Of a DNA stretch of 64,000 bases, positions 26,901-35,538 are shown piece by piece; within the stretch, counting starts at the first letter, position 1, and each line of letters starts with the position of its first letter. A program made the translations under genes and the position numbers. The notes beneath the pieces were generated by a model. That model had not been told where the DNA came from. It did not search any database and saw only the letters and a list, made by a program, of their open reading frames with translations. The DNA comes from Nemorincola caseinilytica (GTDB taxonomy: Bacteria; Bacteroidota; Bacteroidia; Chitinophagales; Chitinophagaceae): the NCBI RefSeq assembly GCF_039540515.1, contig NZ_BAABFA010000008.1, forward strand, positions 186,001 through 250,000, read 5' to 3'.

Positions 26901-29138
26901 AAGCTCGATTATAGGGATTGGGAGGTAGCGCAGCCCAACCGTATAGTACTGGCCGGTGGTGGTTTCTACATCAGCAACTTCCAGATAAGCAATGCGGGGC
27001 AGTATATAAAGGCCAATAGCGAAGCGCCCCGCGTGAATGCGCCTATGAAGATAGACATCAGCAACTTTGCGCTGGCCAACCTCACGAAGGCCATAAGCAC
27101 AGGCGATACACTGGTGGCCGATGGTATGCTGACCGCAACGGTGAACATAGAGCAGTTCTCGCCGGCAACAAGGATCAGCGGAGATGTGGCCATACGCTCG
27201 CTGGTGGTGATGGGCGATACCCTTGGCGATCTGCATGTGACCGCAGACAACAAGCAGGACAATGCCATAGCCGCAAAGGTGGATCTGAAGGGTAAAGGCA
27301 ATGATATAGCCATGAACGGCACCTACTATCTGAAACCTGTGAATGGCAATGACCTGAAGTTCGATGTGGATGTGAACACACTGTCTTTGCAGACCTTCGA
27401 GTCGCTGGCGCAGCACCAGATAAAGAACAGTTCGGGCTTTATAAAAGGTAAACTGGCCATACAGGGCGCTATAAAGGCCCCGAAGATAACAGGAGAGCTG
27501 CGTACCGAGGACCTTACCACTACCATCACACAGCTCAATGCTGAATACAGATTGCCTGCAGAGAAGATAGTGTTCAGTGAAGAGGGTATAGTACTGAACG
27601 ACCTGGACATACACGACAAGGACAACAACAAGGCCACCATAAACGGTAAGATAGATACCCGCGACCTGGACAAGATAGATCTGGACCTGAACGTACGCGC
27701 TAACCAGTGGCGGGTGGTGCAGTCTACCGCGCGCGACAACAAGCTCTTCTATGGCGACCTGCTGGTAACGGCCAACATAAATGTGAAGGGCCCCATGGAG
27801 GCGCCCGGCGTAGATGGCACACTGCGCATACTGAAGGGTACCGAAATGACCATAGTGAACCCCGAGAGCAAGCCGGAGATAGAGAGCCGTAAAGGCATAG
27901 TGCGCTTTGTGAACATGAGAGACACAGCACGCCGTAATGTACTGGCGCCGCGTAACAGACCACCCGCACAGCGCACATCTTACCGCAGCTCTGATGTGAA
28001 CGTGAACATCACTGCCGACAAGGAGGCTTCCTTTACGCTGAAGCTGGACCAGGGATCGGGCGATCTCCTTACCGTTAAAGGTGATGCGAACATCAACGCC
28101 GCCATCAACCAGGCAGGCAATATAACGCTCACAGGTATGTACTCGCTGAACGATGGCGCCTACCAGCTCAACTACAATCTGGTGAAACGAAAGTTCAGGA
28201 TAGCGAAGGGAAGTACCATCACATTCGCAGGCGATCCTGTAAAGAACACTACGCTGGATGTGACCGCTGTATACGAGGCGCAGGTGCCGCCCTACGACCT
28301 TGTGCAGCGCGAGGTGTCCGATCCTGCGCAGCTCAACTACTACAAGCAGCGACTGCCCTTCAATGTGAACCTCTACATGACAGGGCCGGTGATGACACCT
28401 TACCTCTCGTTCGATGTACGATTGCCCGAGGGCAGGGCCCTGCGCATGGCCGCCGACCAGGTAGAGCTGGTGCAGAGCAAGCTGGCACAGGTGCGTACCG
28501 ATACATCCGAGCTCAATAAGCAGGTATTCGCGGTGCTGGTGCTCAATCGTTTCGTTTCCGACGATCCGTTCAGCTCCGGCGCGGGTAGCAGTGCTTCTTT
28601 TGCTGCCATGCAGAGCGTAAGCACTTTTCTTGGTGAACAACTGGACCGTGCGGCCGACCGCTTTGTGAAGGGTGTGGACCTTTCGGTAGACCTGGCCACC
28701 ACCGAGGACTACACTACAGGCAGCCTGCGCCAGCGTACCAACCTGGGCCTTGCGGCATCGAAGCAACTGCTGAACGACCGCCTGAAACTGACCCTGGGCA
28801 ACAACTTCGAGCTGGAGGGAGCGCAGAACAATAACAACAACCAGGCTAGTTATATACCTTCCAACCTTGCGGCCGACTATATGCTTTCGCCCGATGGCAA
28901 ATATGTACTGCGCGCATACCGGCAGGCATACGATGTGGGGGTATTGCAGGGCTTTGTTACCGAGGCAGGTGTCAATTTCATAGTCAGTCTCGATTACAAT
29001 AATTTCAGGCGTGCTATAAGGGGCAATAGGAACAGGAACCGTAATGACAGCACAGTGATACCCCGTACACAGAAAGGACCGGCAGATACTACCGGCAAAA
29101 AAGATAAGACACCGAAAAGAAAGAAAGGCACTAAATGA
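23991..29138 (+). CDS. tamB: TamB-like translocation/assembly module protein
   Basis: 1715 residues. An N-terminal signal anchor (VILWILFSIILLILGAALFL) is followed by a very long repetitive beta-strand region with alternating hydrophobic residues, as in the beta-taco/AsmA-like groove of TamB and YdbH. The C-terminal ~400 residues (from about VRANQWRVVQ) form the DUF490 domain, with LNDGAYQLNYNLVKRKF. Near the end, a low-complexity basic tail (KKDKTPKRKKGTK) is present. TamB bridges the periplasm and works with a TamA-type OMP85 protein in outer-membrane protein or lipid transport. Its stop overlaps the start of the TamA-like gene by 4 bases. Confidence 0.92.
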   Translation: MRKAIKVILWILFSIILLILGAALFLNSQWGQNIVRGRAEKFLAGKLHTEVRIGFLGVGFPKFVVIKDVLVRDRAQDTLLSVRELKVDISMLRLLNKKIDVQQVILTGVHSHIYRASYDTNFNFTYIIDAFAGKGDATTEPQAEEPADTSSSKPFTIDIGRVRLNDIHARFDDHTGGMLLAVDLDKLDLRMKKVDLQQMRFHVKDLAVEGLQTIYIQDTSYLPPDEDKEPGNADLQLAADNISLQKVAFRYRDKLNKMLFAVSLGKLELELNKFGLADNVVDVERLDLSNTGAELVMGKNATPPAVVDTIVTIDTTEGWRVAAGKVRLAGVSFRMDNENELHQPRGMDYAHMYLKGVELDAEKLRYSTDSISGAIKHLAANEQSGVKVKELRTNFTYDPQGAVLNDLYLETPGTVLQDHLEVHYPSLDSIAQQLPLMQLNVDLRRSKVAMSDVLLFVPDLAQQKMFAENADASLQLEARIIGQLRDLDISRLYAKGLTNTEILLRGRLTGLPDADRVGYDLHIATLRSCAKDVNPFVPDSVLMSVRIPDQFSITGKVAGTVQDYNTDLNLSSTDGMAYLKGYLHMSPGKGRERYDMLINTADLNVGRIIRQDSMLGRVTANFVAKGTGLDPKAMSASVDGNIISAMVKGYRYHDMRLYGRMADKQGDLDLMCTDPNVRIQLKGHADLRGEHPAVKADIRIDSIDLQALRLYATELRASGTIHADFPVLDPDYPQGRFIWWQPVVNADGKRYFLDSLYIISRPSADTGQNIIADLGVLTASITGKTPLRKIGPILADHIDRHYKFPKRKKDSTGRAADTALAATPKPSDTATLPADYSLHVVADVVDRPMLRGILPDLKSFDSIHLRCSLTPRTLLLDVTMPDIVYGTTTISQGIVTVRGTDSAFTYRITADQIKQSQFSLYYADINGRIEQNLITTSITLADAESKERFVLEASMQKVGDSQIVHLEPGLKLDYRDWEVAQPNRIVLAGGGFYISNFQISNAGQYIKANSEAPRVNAPMKIDISNFALANLTKAISTGDTLVADGMLTATVNIEQFSPATRISGDVAIRSLVVMGDTLGDLHVTADNKQDNAIAAKVDLKGKGNDIAMNGTYYLKPVNGNDLKFDVDVNTLSLQTFESLAQHQIKNSSGFIKGKLAIQGAIKAPKITGELRTEDLTTTITQLNAEYRLPAEKIVFSEEGIVLNDLDIHDKDNNKATINGKIDTRDLDKIDLDLNVRANQWRVVQSTARDNKLFYGDLLVTANINVKGPMEAPGVDGTLRILKGTEMTIVNPESKPEIESRKGIVRFVNMRDTARRNVLAPRNRPPAQRTSYRSSDVNVNITADKEASFTLKLDQGSGDLLTVKGDANINAAINQAGNITLTGMYSLNDGAYQLNYNLVKRKFRIAKGSTITFAGDPVKNTTLDVTAVYEAQVPPYDLVQREVSDPAQLNYYKQRLPFNVNLYMTGPVMTPYLSFDVRLPEGRALRMAADQVELVQSKLAQVRTDTSELNKQVFAVLVLNRFVSDDPFSSGAGSSASFAAMQSVSTFLGEQLDRAADRFVKGVDLSVDLATTEDYTTGSLRQRTNLGLAASKQLLNDRLKLTLGNNFELEGAQNNNNNQASYIPSNLAADYMLSPDGKYVLRAYRQAYDVGVLQGFVTEAGVNFIVSLDYNNFRRAIRGNRNRNRNDSTVIPRTQKGPADTTGKKDKTPKRKKGTK

Positions 29139-31429
29139 CATTGCGCACATATATATGGCCCCTGCTGCTTGTACTGGCCGCCATGCTTTCGGCATGCAGC
29201 AATACACGGCGTCTGCCTGCGGGCGATAGACTGTTCAGGGGCAGCAAGGTGTTCATAACGGACAATGAGGCCTCTGTAAAGGAAAGGAAGCTGCTGAAGG
29301 ACGACCTTGCAGAACTGGTACGTCCCCGTCCCAACAGCAAGACGCTGGGCATGCGGCTGAAGCTGAGAGCATATACCATGGCCGGCGATACGAAGAAAAC
29401 AAAGGGACTGCGGGCGTGGCTGCGCAGCAAAGTAGGCGAGCCGCCCGTGCTGACAGCAGATGTGGACCTGCCGCATAACACAGCGCTGATGCAGAATTAC
29501 CTGGAGAACCGCGGATATTTTCATGCCCATGCCTCGGCACATTTCGATTCGCTGGGGAAGAAGAAGGCACGGGCCCTGTTCTATATCACCACGGGGCCGC
29601 AGTATACCATCAACAATGTGACACTGCGCAGGGACACTGCTGCCGAGGTATGGAGCGATATAAACAGCACATTCGATAAGGAGACACTACTGAAGAAAGA
29701 CCAGCCCTACAACCTGGAGGTGATAAAGGCCGAACGGGCGCGTATAGACAGGATGCTGAAAGAAGAAGGGTATTACTACTTCAAACCCGACTATGTGTTC
29801 ATAGTGGCAGATAGCTCTATAGGCGGCCATAAGGTGAATATGAACGTGCGGCTGAAACACCGCGAGATACCGCCCGAGGCATACAGGCGCTATACGATAA
29901 ACGATGTGTTCATCTATGCCAATTACCGCCTCAGGGGCAGGGCGCAGGATACCGGCAAAGAGAACAAGGTGCCTGTAGATAGTTACTACGTCATAGACCC
30001 GAGGAAGAACTTCAAGCCACAGGTGCTGGCCGATGCCATGGTGTTCGAGAAGGGCGATGAGTATAGTATGGACATGCAGAACACCACCCTCAGCAGGCTG
30101 GTGAACATGGGCAACTTCAAGTTCGTGAAGAACCGCTTCGAGCAGGTCGGCGACTCCCTGCTGGATGTATACTACTACCTTACACCGCATCCGCGCAAGT
30201 CGCTGCGCTTCGAGGCCGGTGCGCATACGCAGAACGACAACAGGGCCGGTACCAAAGGCAGCATCAGCTGGCGGCACAGGAATACGTTCAAGGGCGCAGA
30301 GGAATTCATGTTCAAGATAAATGGCGGGTTCGAGGCCCAGTACAGCGGCCCGGTGCGCCAGCCTACCATCTACAACTTCGGTAGCGAGCTCAGCCTGTCC
30401 TTCCCGCGGTTCGTGGTGCCGTTCAAAAAGATAGAGACGCCCAGCCGCTTCATACCGCGCACCTCTATAAAACTGAAGTATAATTTCGAATCCTCGGCCA
30501 AGCTCATCAACATCAGCTCTTACAATGCGTCTTACGGCTATGTATGGAAGGAAGGTCCAAGAAAGGAGCACCAGCTATACCCGCTCAACTTTACCTATGT
30601 ACGCACCGATACCGTGGGCAGCCCGCAGAACCTGGGTCTGCTATACAGCAACCTTGTGTTCAATGGCATCATACTGGGCCCTACATATGACTTCACTTAC
30701 AATTCGCAGGTAGGACTGCAGAGGAAACACGCTGTCTTTTTCAGCGGCAGGGTAGACCTATCGGGCAATATACTGGGCCTTGTGAAAAAGGCCGACTTTG
30801 AGACCAACCCCGATCTGCTGTTCGGCTCCACTTACGCACAGTATGTGAAGCTGCAACCCGACCTCAGGCACTACATGCGGTTGTCGCGCACGGCATTGCT
30901 GGCATCGCGCCTGCTGGTGGGGCTGGGTATACCTTATGGCAACTCTGCCTCGCTGCCCAACATCAAGCAGTTCTGGGCGGGTGGCAACAGCGACCTGCGC
31001 GGTTTCCCCTCACGCCTGGTGGGGCCGGGCACATTCAATGAATATGATTCCGCAGGTAGCCGCAGGTTCATACAGACCCTTGGCGACATGAAGCTGGAAA
31101 TGAACGTAGAGCTGCGGCAGAACATATACAAATTCCTGAACGTGGGCCTCTTTGCCGAGGCCGGCAACATATGGCTGTTCCGCGATAATCCCTCTTTGCC
31201 GGGTGGTAAGTTCACATCCAACTTTTATAAGGAGCTGGCCGCTGATGCAGGTGTAGGTCTGCGTTTCGACTTCCAGATACTGGTGCTGCGGCTGGATATG
31301 GGTATGCCCATTCGCAAGCCCTGGCTGCCCGAAGGCGACCGCTGGGTACTGGATGATATACGGATAGCCGACCCCGACTGGAAGAAGAAGAATCTCATCT
31401 TCAACATCGGTATTGGCTATCCGTTCTAG
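29135..31429 (+). CDS. Lipoprotein TamA homologue (TamL-type OMP85 protein)
   Basis: 764 residues of the BamA/TamA superfamily. The N-terminus is a lipoprotein signal (LLLVLAAMLSAC, lipid Cys21), which distinguishes it from proteobacterial TamA and matches the Bacteroidota TamL type. POTRA-like repeats occupy roughly 35-350 (MQNYLENRGYFHA, RMLKEEGYYYF). The C-terminal barrel (~370-764) contains the lid-lock type motif LRGFPSRLVGPG and ends in aromatic phenylalanine (GIGYPF), the usual Bam recognition signal. The ATGA overlap with tamB shows co-translation, so the two proteins probably form one envelope-spanning complex. Confidence 0.92.
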   Translation: MTLRTYIWPLLLVLAAMLSACSNTRRLPAGDRLFRGSKVFITDNEASVKERKLLKDDLAELVRPRPNSKTLGMRLKLRAYTMAGDTKKTKGLRAWLRSKVGEPPVLTADVDLPHNTALMQNYLENRGYFHAHASAHFDSLGKKKARALFYITTGPQYTINNVTLRRDTAAEVWSDINSTFDKETLLKKDQPYNLEVIKAERARIDRMLKEEGYYYFKPDYVFIVADSSIGGHKVNMNVRLKHREIPPEAYRRYTINDVFIYANYRLRGRAQDTGKENKVPVDSYYVIDPRKNFKPQVLADAMVFEKGDEYSMDMQNTTLSRLVNMGNFKFVKNRFEQVGDSLLDVYYYLTPHPRKSLRFEAGAHTQNDNRAGTKGSISWRHRNTFKGAEEFMFKINGGFEAQYSGPVRQPTIYNFGSELSLSFPRFVVPFKKIETPSRFIPRTSIKLKYNFESSAKLINISSYNASYGYVWKEGPRKEHQLYPLNFTYVRTDTVGSPQNLGLLYSNLVFNGIILGPTYDFTYNSQVGLQRKHAVFFSGRVDLSGNILGLVKKADFETNPDLLFGSTYAQYVKLQPDLRHYMRLSRTALLASRLLVGLGIPYGNSASLPNIKQFWAGGNSDLRGFPSRLVGPGTFNEYDSAGSRRFIQTLGDMKLEMNVELRQNIYKFLNVGLFAEAGNIWLFRDNPSLPGGKFTSNFYKELAADAGVGLRFDFQILVLRLDMGMPIRKPWLPEGDRWVLDDIRIADPDWKKKNLIFNIGIGYPF

Positions 31430-31444
31430 CTGTGGTGGGGAAGT

Positions 31445-32596
31445 TTACTTTTCGTCTGTTGCCTCATCCTTCTTATCCTCTACGCTCTCGTCGCGCTTTT
31501 GTTCCAGGTCGCGTTTTATGCGGTACATCCTGTTGCTGATGGGGCTGAGCGCAGGCCGGGTATCGCCCAGCAGGTAGCCCCACTGTTTCAGGTTCGATGA
31601 CCGGTCGAAGACTATCTTCAGCACCGCCATTACAGGTATGGAAAGGAACATGCCCGATATGCCCGCCATGGTGCCGCCTATCACTATGCCTATGATGCTC
31701 ACCAGGGCGTTCACCTTTACCTTAGAGCCTACTATGCGTGGCATCAGTATGTTATTGTCCAGGAACTGCACGAAGGCAATGGTACCCAGTACGGCCCATA
31801 TCTGCCACATCTCTTGCGATGTGGTCAGTGTCAACAGCACACCTATAAGGTTACCTATCAGCGCGCCCAGGTAGGGTATCAGGTTCAGTATGGCAAAGGT
31901 GATGCCTATGAGTATGGCATGCTTGATGCCGAAGAGCAGCAGTATACCGCCCAGCAGCACTATGAGGTAGGCTATCTGTATCAGCAGGCCTATAAGGTAG
32001 TATTTCACTATCACCTCGGTCTCTCTCGCGGCCTCTTCTACGCGTGGGTGCTGCGGTTCTTCGAACCACAGGTATACGAAACGTACCAGCAGGTTGCGGT
32101 AGAACAGTATAAGGAACACATAGATAGGTATGAGGCCCAGGAACACGAATATATTGCTGAGCGAAGCAAATGCCGTGCTGAAATAGCCCGATACATTGTT
32201 GCCCAGCCCTGCGCCCTGTTTTTTTATCATGGCCATCTGCTGTGTCACCGATACATGGGCATGTGTGCTTATCCATGTACTTAGCTTGTTCCAGTGCAGG
32301 GTCAGGTTCTTGCGTATGGTGTCCAGGTCGCTGAGGAAACCTGCTATCTGTATAGATAGCAGCGTGGCTATACCTGCTATCACTACTACGAAGAGCAATA
32401 TGCAAAGGCAAATGGCAATGATCTCGGGCACCTTGCGTGCGGTGAACCATCGCAATACCGGCAGCAGCAGCAGCGATATGAAGAAGGCCATGAGCAATGG
32501 CATGATAACGGATTGGCCAAGCACTACTATGGCCCCTGCTGCGCAAATACCAAGGGCCTCTATGGAACGGCGTACAGTAAGCGGCATTTCTTTCAT
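31445..32596 (-). CDS. AI-2E transporter family (PerM/TqsA) protein
   Basis: 383 residues with about eight membrane helices, including the N-terminal pair (AIVVLGQSVIMPLLMAFFISLLLLPVL) and the central loop that contains amphipathic segments around LSTWISTHAHVSVTQQ. The C-terminal core has NLIPYLGALIGNLIG and the PRIVGSKVKVNALVSIIGIVIGG signature typical of this family. The tail is charged (KRDLEQKRDESVEDKKDE). Members export small molecules; some handle autoinducer-2, others sodium or protons, so the substrate is open. It is convergent with the TamA-like gene and not obviously part of an operon. Confidence 0.92.
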   Translation of the reverse strand: MKEMPLTVRRSIEALGICAAGAIVVLGQSVIMPLLMAFFISLLLLPVLRWFTARKVPEIIAICLCILLFVVVIAGIATLLSIQIAGFLSDLDTIRKNLTLHWNKLSTWISTHAHVSVTQQMAMIKKQGAGLGNNVSGYFSTAFASLSNIFVFLGLIPIYVFLILFYRNLLVRFVYLWFEEPQHPRVEEAARETEVIVKYYLIGLLIQIAYLIVLLGGILLLFGIKHAILIGITFAILNLIPYLGALIGNLIGVLLTLTTSQEMWQIWAVLGTIAFVQFLDNNILMPRIVGSKVKVNALVSIIGIVIGGTMAGISGMFLSIPVMAVLKIVFDRSSNLKQWGYLLGDTRPALSPISNRMYRIKRDLEQKRDESVEDKKDEATDEK

Positions 32597-32742
32597 AGCA
32601 AAGATGTGTGTGGATGAGTAATGGGGCCTGCATGCGCAGGCGTTATAAGTGCTCTAAAGTTACAACAATATGCCCCTGTGCCGGGGAAAACGAGGAATGT
32701 TATAACATTTTCTTCAGAAGTATAAGCACATCATCTATCCCC

Positions 32743-33363
32743 TTACTTCATGGGCTCTCTCAGTATGGTTCGCAGTTTGGCGGGCTCTGTCTTCCTCATG
32801 TCCGAGAGGTATATCTCGTGGTGCAGGCCATTCCGCTGCAGCCCTTCTTTCTCTATCAGCGCCATCATCTTCTGCAGCGATACAGGCTCGGTGCTGAAGG
32901 GGCCTATATGCATCATGTGCACCACCTTTGTGGCCTCTATGGTAAAGGGCAGGACATCCTTTACCAGTTCTACGCCCTTCTTGCGCAGCGCAGTGTCTTT
33001 TGCAGTGGCTATCATTTCCCCGGTCACTTGTTCAGGCATGCGTATCAGCAGGCGGTAGCTCCATTCTTCGCGAGGTATCTTTGTAGGCGCATCGGTAATG
33101 CCCAGGCCTTTGTATAGCTCTTCATCGTACCACCACTGGCCTTCCAGCTTGGGCACTGTGAAGTCGCTGCCCATTTCCTTGCACATGAATTTTATGGTGT
33201 ATGCCGTGCTGTAGAGCGCCGTCACACTGGCCGCGAACCCGGGACCCGATGGGTCGCCCTGGCCTGCTATGGAAATGTAGTGCGCGGTATCCATCATGGC
33301 TATGGCGGGTTCCTTTGGCGCTGTGTAGTATGCTTTATAGGTCTTGGTGAGGTCTTGTTTCAT
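32743..33363 (-). CDS. GyrI-like small-molecule-binding protein
   Basis: 206 residues from ATG 33363; the longer upstream frame overlaps the EamA gene in another frame and is not credible. The fold is the duplicated SHS2 module of GyrI/BmrR effector-binding domains without any DNA-binding domain: YISIAGQGDPSGPGF, LEGQWWYDE, WSYRLLIRMPE, HIGPFSTEPVSLQKM and GLHHEIYLSDMRKTEPAKLRTILR. Stand-alone proteins of this type are described as xenobiotic-binding or hydrolysing. It lies downstream of and on the same strand as the EamA transporter gene, whose stop overlaps its start region by about 20 bases in reverse order, so the two may be co-transcribed. Confidence 0.88.
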   Translation of the reverse strand: MKQDLTKTYKAYYTAPKEPAIAMMDTAHYISIAGQGDPSGPGFAASVTALYSTAYTIKFMCKEMGSDFTVPKLEGQWWYDEELYKGLGITDAPTKIPREEWSYRLLIRMPEQVTGEMIATAKDTALRKKGVELVKDVLPFTIEATKVVHMMHIGPFSTEPVSLQKMMALIEKEGLQRNGLHHEIYLSDMRKTEPAKLRTILREPMK

Positions 33364-33383
33364 AGTATGTATCCTGTGGATAT

Positions 33384-34280
33384 TCAGGGCTGTGTCTTCC
33401 GTTTCTTGTTCATTATGTATACCGCCGCTATGCCTAGTATACCGCCTGCCATGGTATGTACCTGCAGTTTTTCGCCCAGCAGCAGCCAAGACGATATAGC
33501 CGCCGCCAGTGGTACCAGGAAGATGAAACTGCTGGCCTTCTCTGCACCCAGGCGGGTAGTGGTGTAAAAGTAGATGGTAGTAGCCCCCGATGTGACTATG
33601 GCCGAGCTGAATATGAGATTGCCCCAGAACCGCAGATTTGCGGTTTGTAGTGTGGCCTGCATCTCTGCCACATCTGTGAAGGGCAGGAAGCAAAGCAGTG
33701 TGACCATATACTGCCACAGGCTGAAGCTGAGTGAAGTACCATATTGCGCACCGCGTGCCGTGAACTTGCTCATCACGGCCCATGTGAGCGCGGCCATCAG
33801 GAAGTAGAGGTTGCCGCTGTCCAGCAGGGCGGCGGTGCTGTCCCACAGTTTCAGCAATGTGATACCCGCTGCTATACCCAGCAGCAGACCTATACCCTCA
33901 TTGCGCGAGGGCAGCCGCCTGCTCAGCGCTATACCCAGCATATAGGCCATTATGGGGTTCATGGTGGTCACCAGTACGCCGCCTGCGCCTGCTGTACCCT
34001 TTTTTATGCCCATGAAAAAGAAGTAGCTATACACTGCAAGCAGCACGCCCGATGCGATGAATACCGGTATGCCCTGTTTCCTTAGCCGGAAGCTGATGCC
34101 CATAATGGGTAGCAGCATGGCCGTAGTGATGACAACTATAACATAGCGGTAAACGGTGAAGTTGACCACAGAGCAGTAACCCGAAAGTACCTTGCCCGAG
34201 GGCCAGCTAAGTCCCCACAGGAACATGCTGATGACCATGCCGATAATAAGAAGTTTTCCGCCGGCCTTATCGTTCGCCAT
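33384..34280 (-). CDS. EamA/DMT-family transporter
   Basis: 298 residues from the preferred start ATG 34280 (MANDKAGGKLLIIGMV); an in-frame ATG at 34361 would add 27 basic residues. Ten predicted membrane helices form two EamA repeats (GMVISMFLWGLSWPSGKVLSG, and FLMAALTWAVMSKF). Characteristic glycine-rich and Pro motifs occur in the helices (TMNPIMAYMLGIAL, LVPLAAAISSWLLLGEKL). Such drug/metabolite transporters export amino acids, nucleotides or toxic compounds; the substrate is not evident. It precedes the GyrI-like gene, possibly a detoxification pair. Confidence 0.92.
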   Translation of the reverse strand: MANDKAGGKLLIIGMVISMFLWGLSWPSGKVLSGYCSVVNFTVYRYVIVVITTAMLLPIMGISFRLRKQGIPVFIASGVLLAVYSYFFFMGIKKGTAGAGGVLVTTMNPIMAYMLGIALSRRLPSRNEGIGLLLGIAAGITLLKLWDSTAALLDSGNLYFLMAALTWAVMSKFTARGAQYGTSLSFSLWQYMVTLLCFLPFTDVAEMQATLQTANLRFWGNLIFSSAIVTSGATTIYFYTTTRLGAEKASSFIFLVPLAAAISSWLLLGEKLQVHTMAGGILGIAAVYIMNKKRKTQP

Positions 34281-34484
34281 AGAAGAGAATGCGTGCTGGA
34301 ACGCCCCGCGAAGGTACTTATAGGTATAGCGTGCATGCCTGTTATCTTTCCACAATTTCATTTTTGTCCATTATTTGGAAGATTTATCCATGTGGTGGAT
34401 AGGTGGTATAACGTGCCAAAATTCAATCGTTTGATTTTCAGTGTTTTATGTTTTTGGCACATGGTTGGTTATATACCTGTCAAA

Positions 34485-34503
34485 CCTACCTGCGGCAGGC
34501 AGG
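34485..34503. repeat. Palindromic element, upstream copy (CCTACCTGC / GCAGGCAGG)
   Basis: CCTACCTGC (34485-34493) faces GCAGGCAGG (34495-34503), with one A-C mismatch and a 1-base gap. It lies in the leader of the DUF4402 gene. A near-identical, perfect version follows the gene at 35075-35094. Confidence 0.6.
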
Positions 34504-34539
34504 CAAACAACAAACAAAAACAAACTAAAACGAACTACA

Positions 34540-35064
34540 ATGAAAAACATCTTCAAGTCTCTCGCTCTCGCTACTGTTGCCCTGGTATCTTTCTCTAACA
34601 GCTCATTCGCTCAGGCCACTGCAACTGCTTCTGCATCAGCTAACATCATCACCCCCATATCTATCGTTAAGACAGTAGATATGAACTTCGGTAACGTAGC
34701 CGTGTCTGCAACCATAGCCGGTACTGCTGTCCTGGCCCCTGCAGGTACCCGCACTACAGGCGGTGCAGGTGGTGTTACCCTGCCTGCTACTACAGGTACC
34801 GTAGCTGCAGCCAGCTTCACAGTATCGGGCCAGGGTGGTTATACTTACGCAATAACTCTTCCTACTTCTTGCACAATAACTGACGGTTCTTCACACAACA
34901 TGACCGTAGACAACTTTACCAGCTCACCTTCTGCCACAGGTACCCTTAGCGCAGGTGGTACTGAGACCCTGAACGTAGGTGCTACCCTGAACGTAGCTGC
35001 CGGCCAGGCATCTGGTCTGTACACCAACGCTACCGGTGTTCCCGTAACAGTGAACTACAACTAA
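34540..35064 (+). CDS. DUF4402 secreted protein
   Basis: 174 residues from ATG 34540. The signal peptide is SLALATVALVSFSNSSFAQ, and the mature chain is Ala/Thr/Gly-rich with the DUF4402 pattern: ANIITPISIVKTVDMNFGNVA, then VSGQGGYTYAITLP, ending SGLYTNATGVPVTVNYN. The fold is predicted to be a single beta-sandwich of the kind seen in surface fimbrial-type subunits. Codon choice departs from neighbours, with more T-ending Ala, Ser and Val codons and four of eight Ile codons ATC, which suggests high expression. A strong terminator and flanking palindromes isolate it as a single-gene unit. Function unknown. Confidence 0.85.
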   Translation: MKNIFKSLALATVALVSFSNSSFAQATATASASANIITPISIVKTVDMNFGNVAVSATIAGTAVLAPAGTRTTGGAGGVTLPATTGTVAAASFTVSGQGGYTYAITLPTSCTITDGSSHNMTVDNFTSSPSATGTLSAGGTETLNVGATLNVAAGQASGLYTNATGVPVTVNYN

Positions 35065-35074
35065 GCCCCCGACC

Positions 35075-35094
35075 CCTGCCTGCTGGCAGGCAGG
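35075..35094. repeat. Palindromic element, downstream copy (CCTGCCTGC TG GCAGGCAGG)
   Basis: A perfect 9-bp inverted repeat with a 2-base centre, ten bases after the DUF4402 stop codon. It resembles repetitive extragenic palindromes and matches the element in the leader of the same gene. Confidence 0.75.
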
Positions 35095-35125
35095 CCCAAA
35101 GGGAGGTGTTAAGATAAAATGGTGC

Positions 35126-35159
35126 AGCGCCCCCGGAAAAGGGGGCGTTACTTTTTTTT
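35126..35159 (+). terminator. Strong intrinsic terminator of the DUF4402 gene
   Basis: CGCCCCC (35128-35134) pairs with GGGGGCG (35141-35147), plus a wobble and an A-T pair below; loop 6; then T8 at 35152-35159. Confidence 0.9.
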
Positions 35160-35178
35160 GCCATGTTGTAAAGGCGCA

Positions 35179-35538
35179 TTATTTTTTCCGTACCCGCAAT
35201 ATCACATCAGAGTATTCATTGGCACGTTTTACCAATACAGGAGTATGCTCCTGTTGCGAACGCTGCAGCAGGTCTATATAAGATGGATCGGCATTGCGTG
35301 GCAGGCGGTAGAACCTTGCCGATTCCAGGAAAGATATCTCTACATATTGGTCGGCAGGCTGTGCGGGGCGTATGGCAGCCACAGTGAGGGTATACTCTAC
35401 GGGCTTTTTGCCTGTGTTCTTCTTTTTGCGCGTGCCAGCACATGAGGTGAGCGCCGTACATGAAAGCAGTAAGCTCAGTATGCACATATAGCATACTGAG
35501 CTTACTGTTGTATAAAAAGGTCTTCTGTTTATGGACAT
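35179..35538 (-). CDS. Lipoprotein resembling the propeptide of protein-glutaminase
   Basis: 119 residues. The lipoprotein signal ends LLLSCTALTSC (lipid Cys33 likeliest), followed by a basic linker. Residues 64-117 (QYVEISFLESARFYRLP, then YIDLLQRSQQEHTPVLVKRA, VILRV) align by eye with the propeptide region of the upstream protein-glutaminase homologue (ASVEVMFNENTEFFTV, then LVQTVKDALKNNRQL). The Chryseobacterium enzyme propeptide, as I recall it, has the same VSF-x5-FYEI and AVKNESPVHI pattern. The start overlaps the glutaminase stop by 10 bases, so the two are co-translated. It is therefore probably a detached propeptide-like inhibitor or folding partner; no catalytic residues are present. 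Confidence 0.65.
   Translation of the reverse strand: MSINRRPFYTTVSSVCYMCILSLLLSCTALTSCAGTRKKKNTGKKPVEYTLTVAAIRPAQPADQYVEISFLESARFYRLPRNADPSYIDLLQRSQQEHTPVLVKRANEYSDVILRVRKK

Noticed and set aside
26118..29207. Very long minus-strand frame (1029 codons) opposite tamB
   Set aside because: It is the antisense shadow of a codon-biased gene, with a His/Val/Tyr-rich, non-protein-like translation.
32743..33846. 367-codon minus-strand frame covering the GyrI-like gene
   Set aside because: Only its last 206 codons carry domain sequence; the remainder is a different-frame shadow of the EamA transporter gene.
34441..34539. In-frame start at 34441 for the DUF4402 protein
   Set aside because: The ATG at 34540 gives a clean signal peptide; the upstream extension contains the palindromic leader element.
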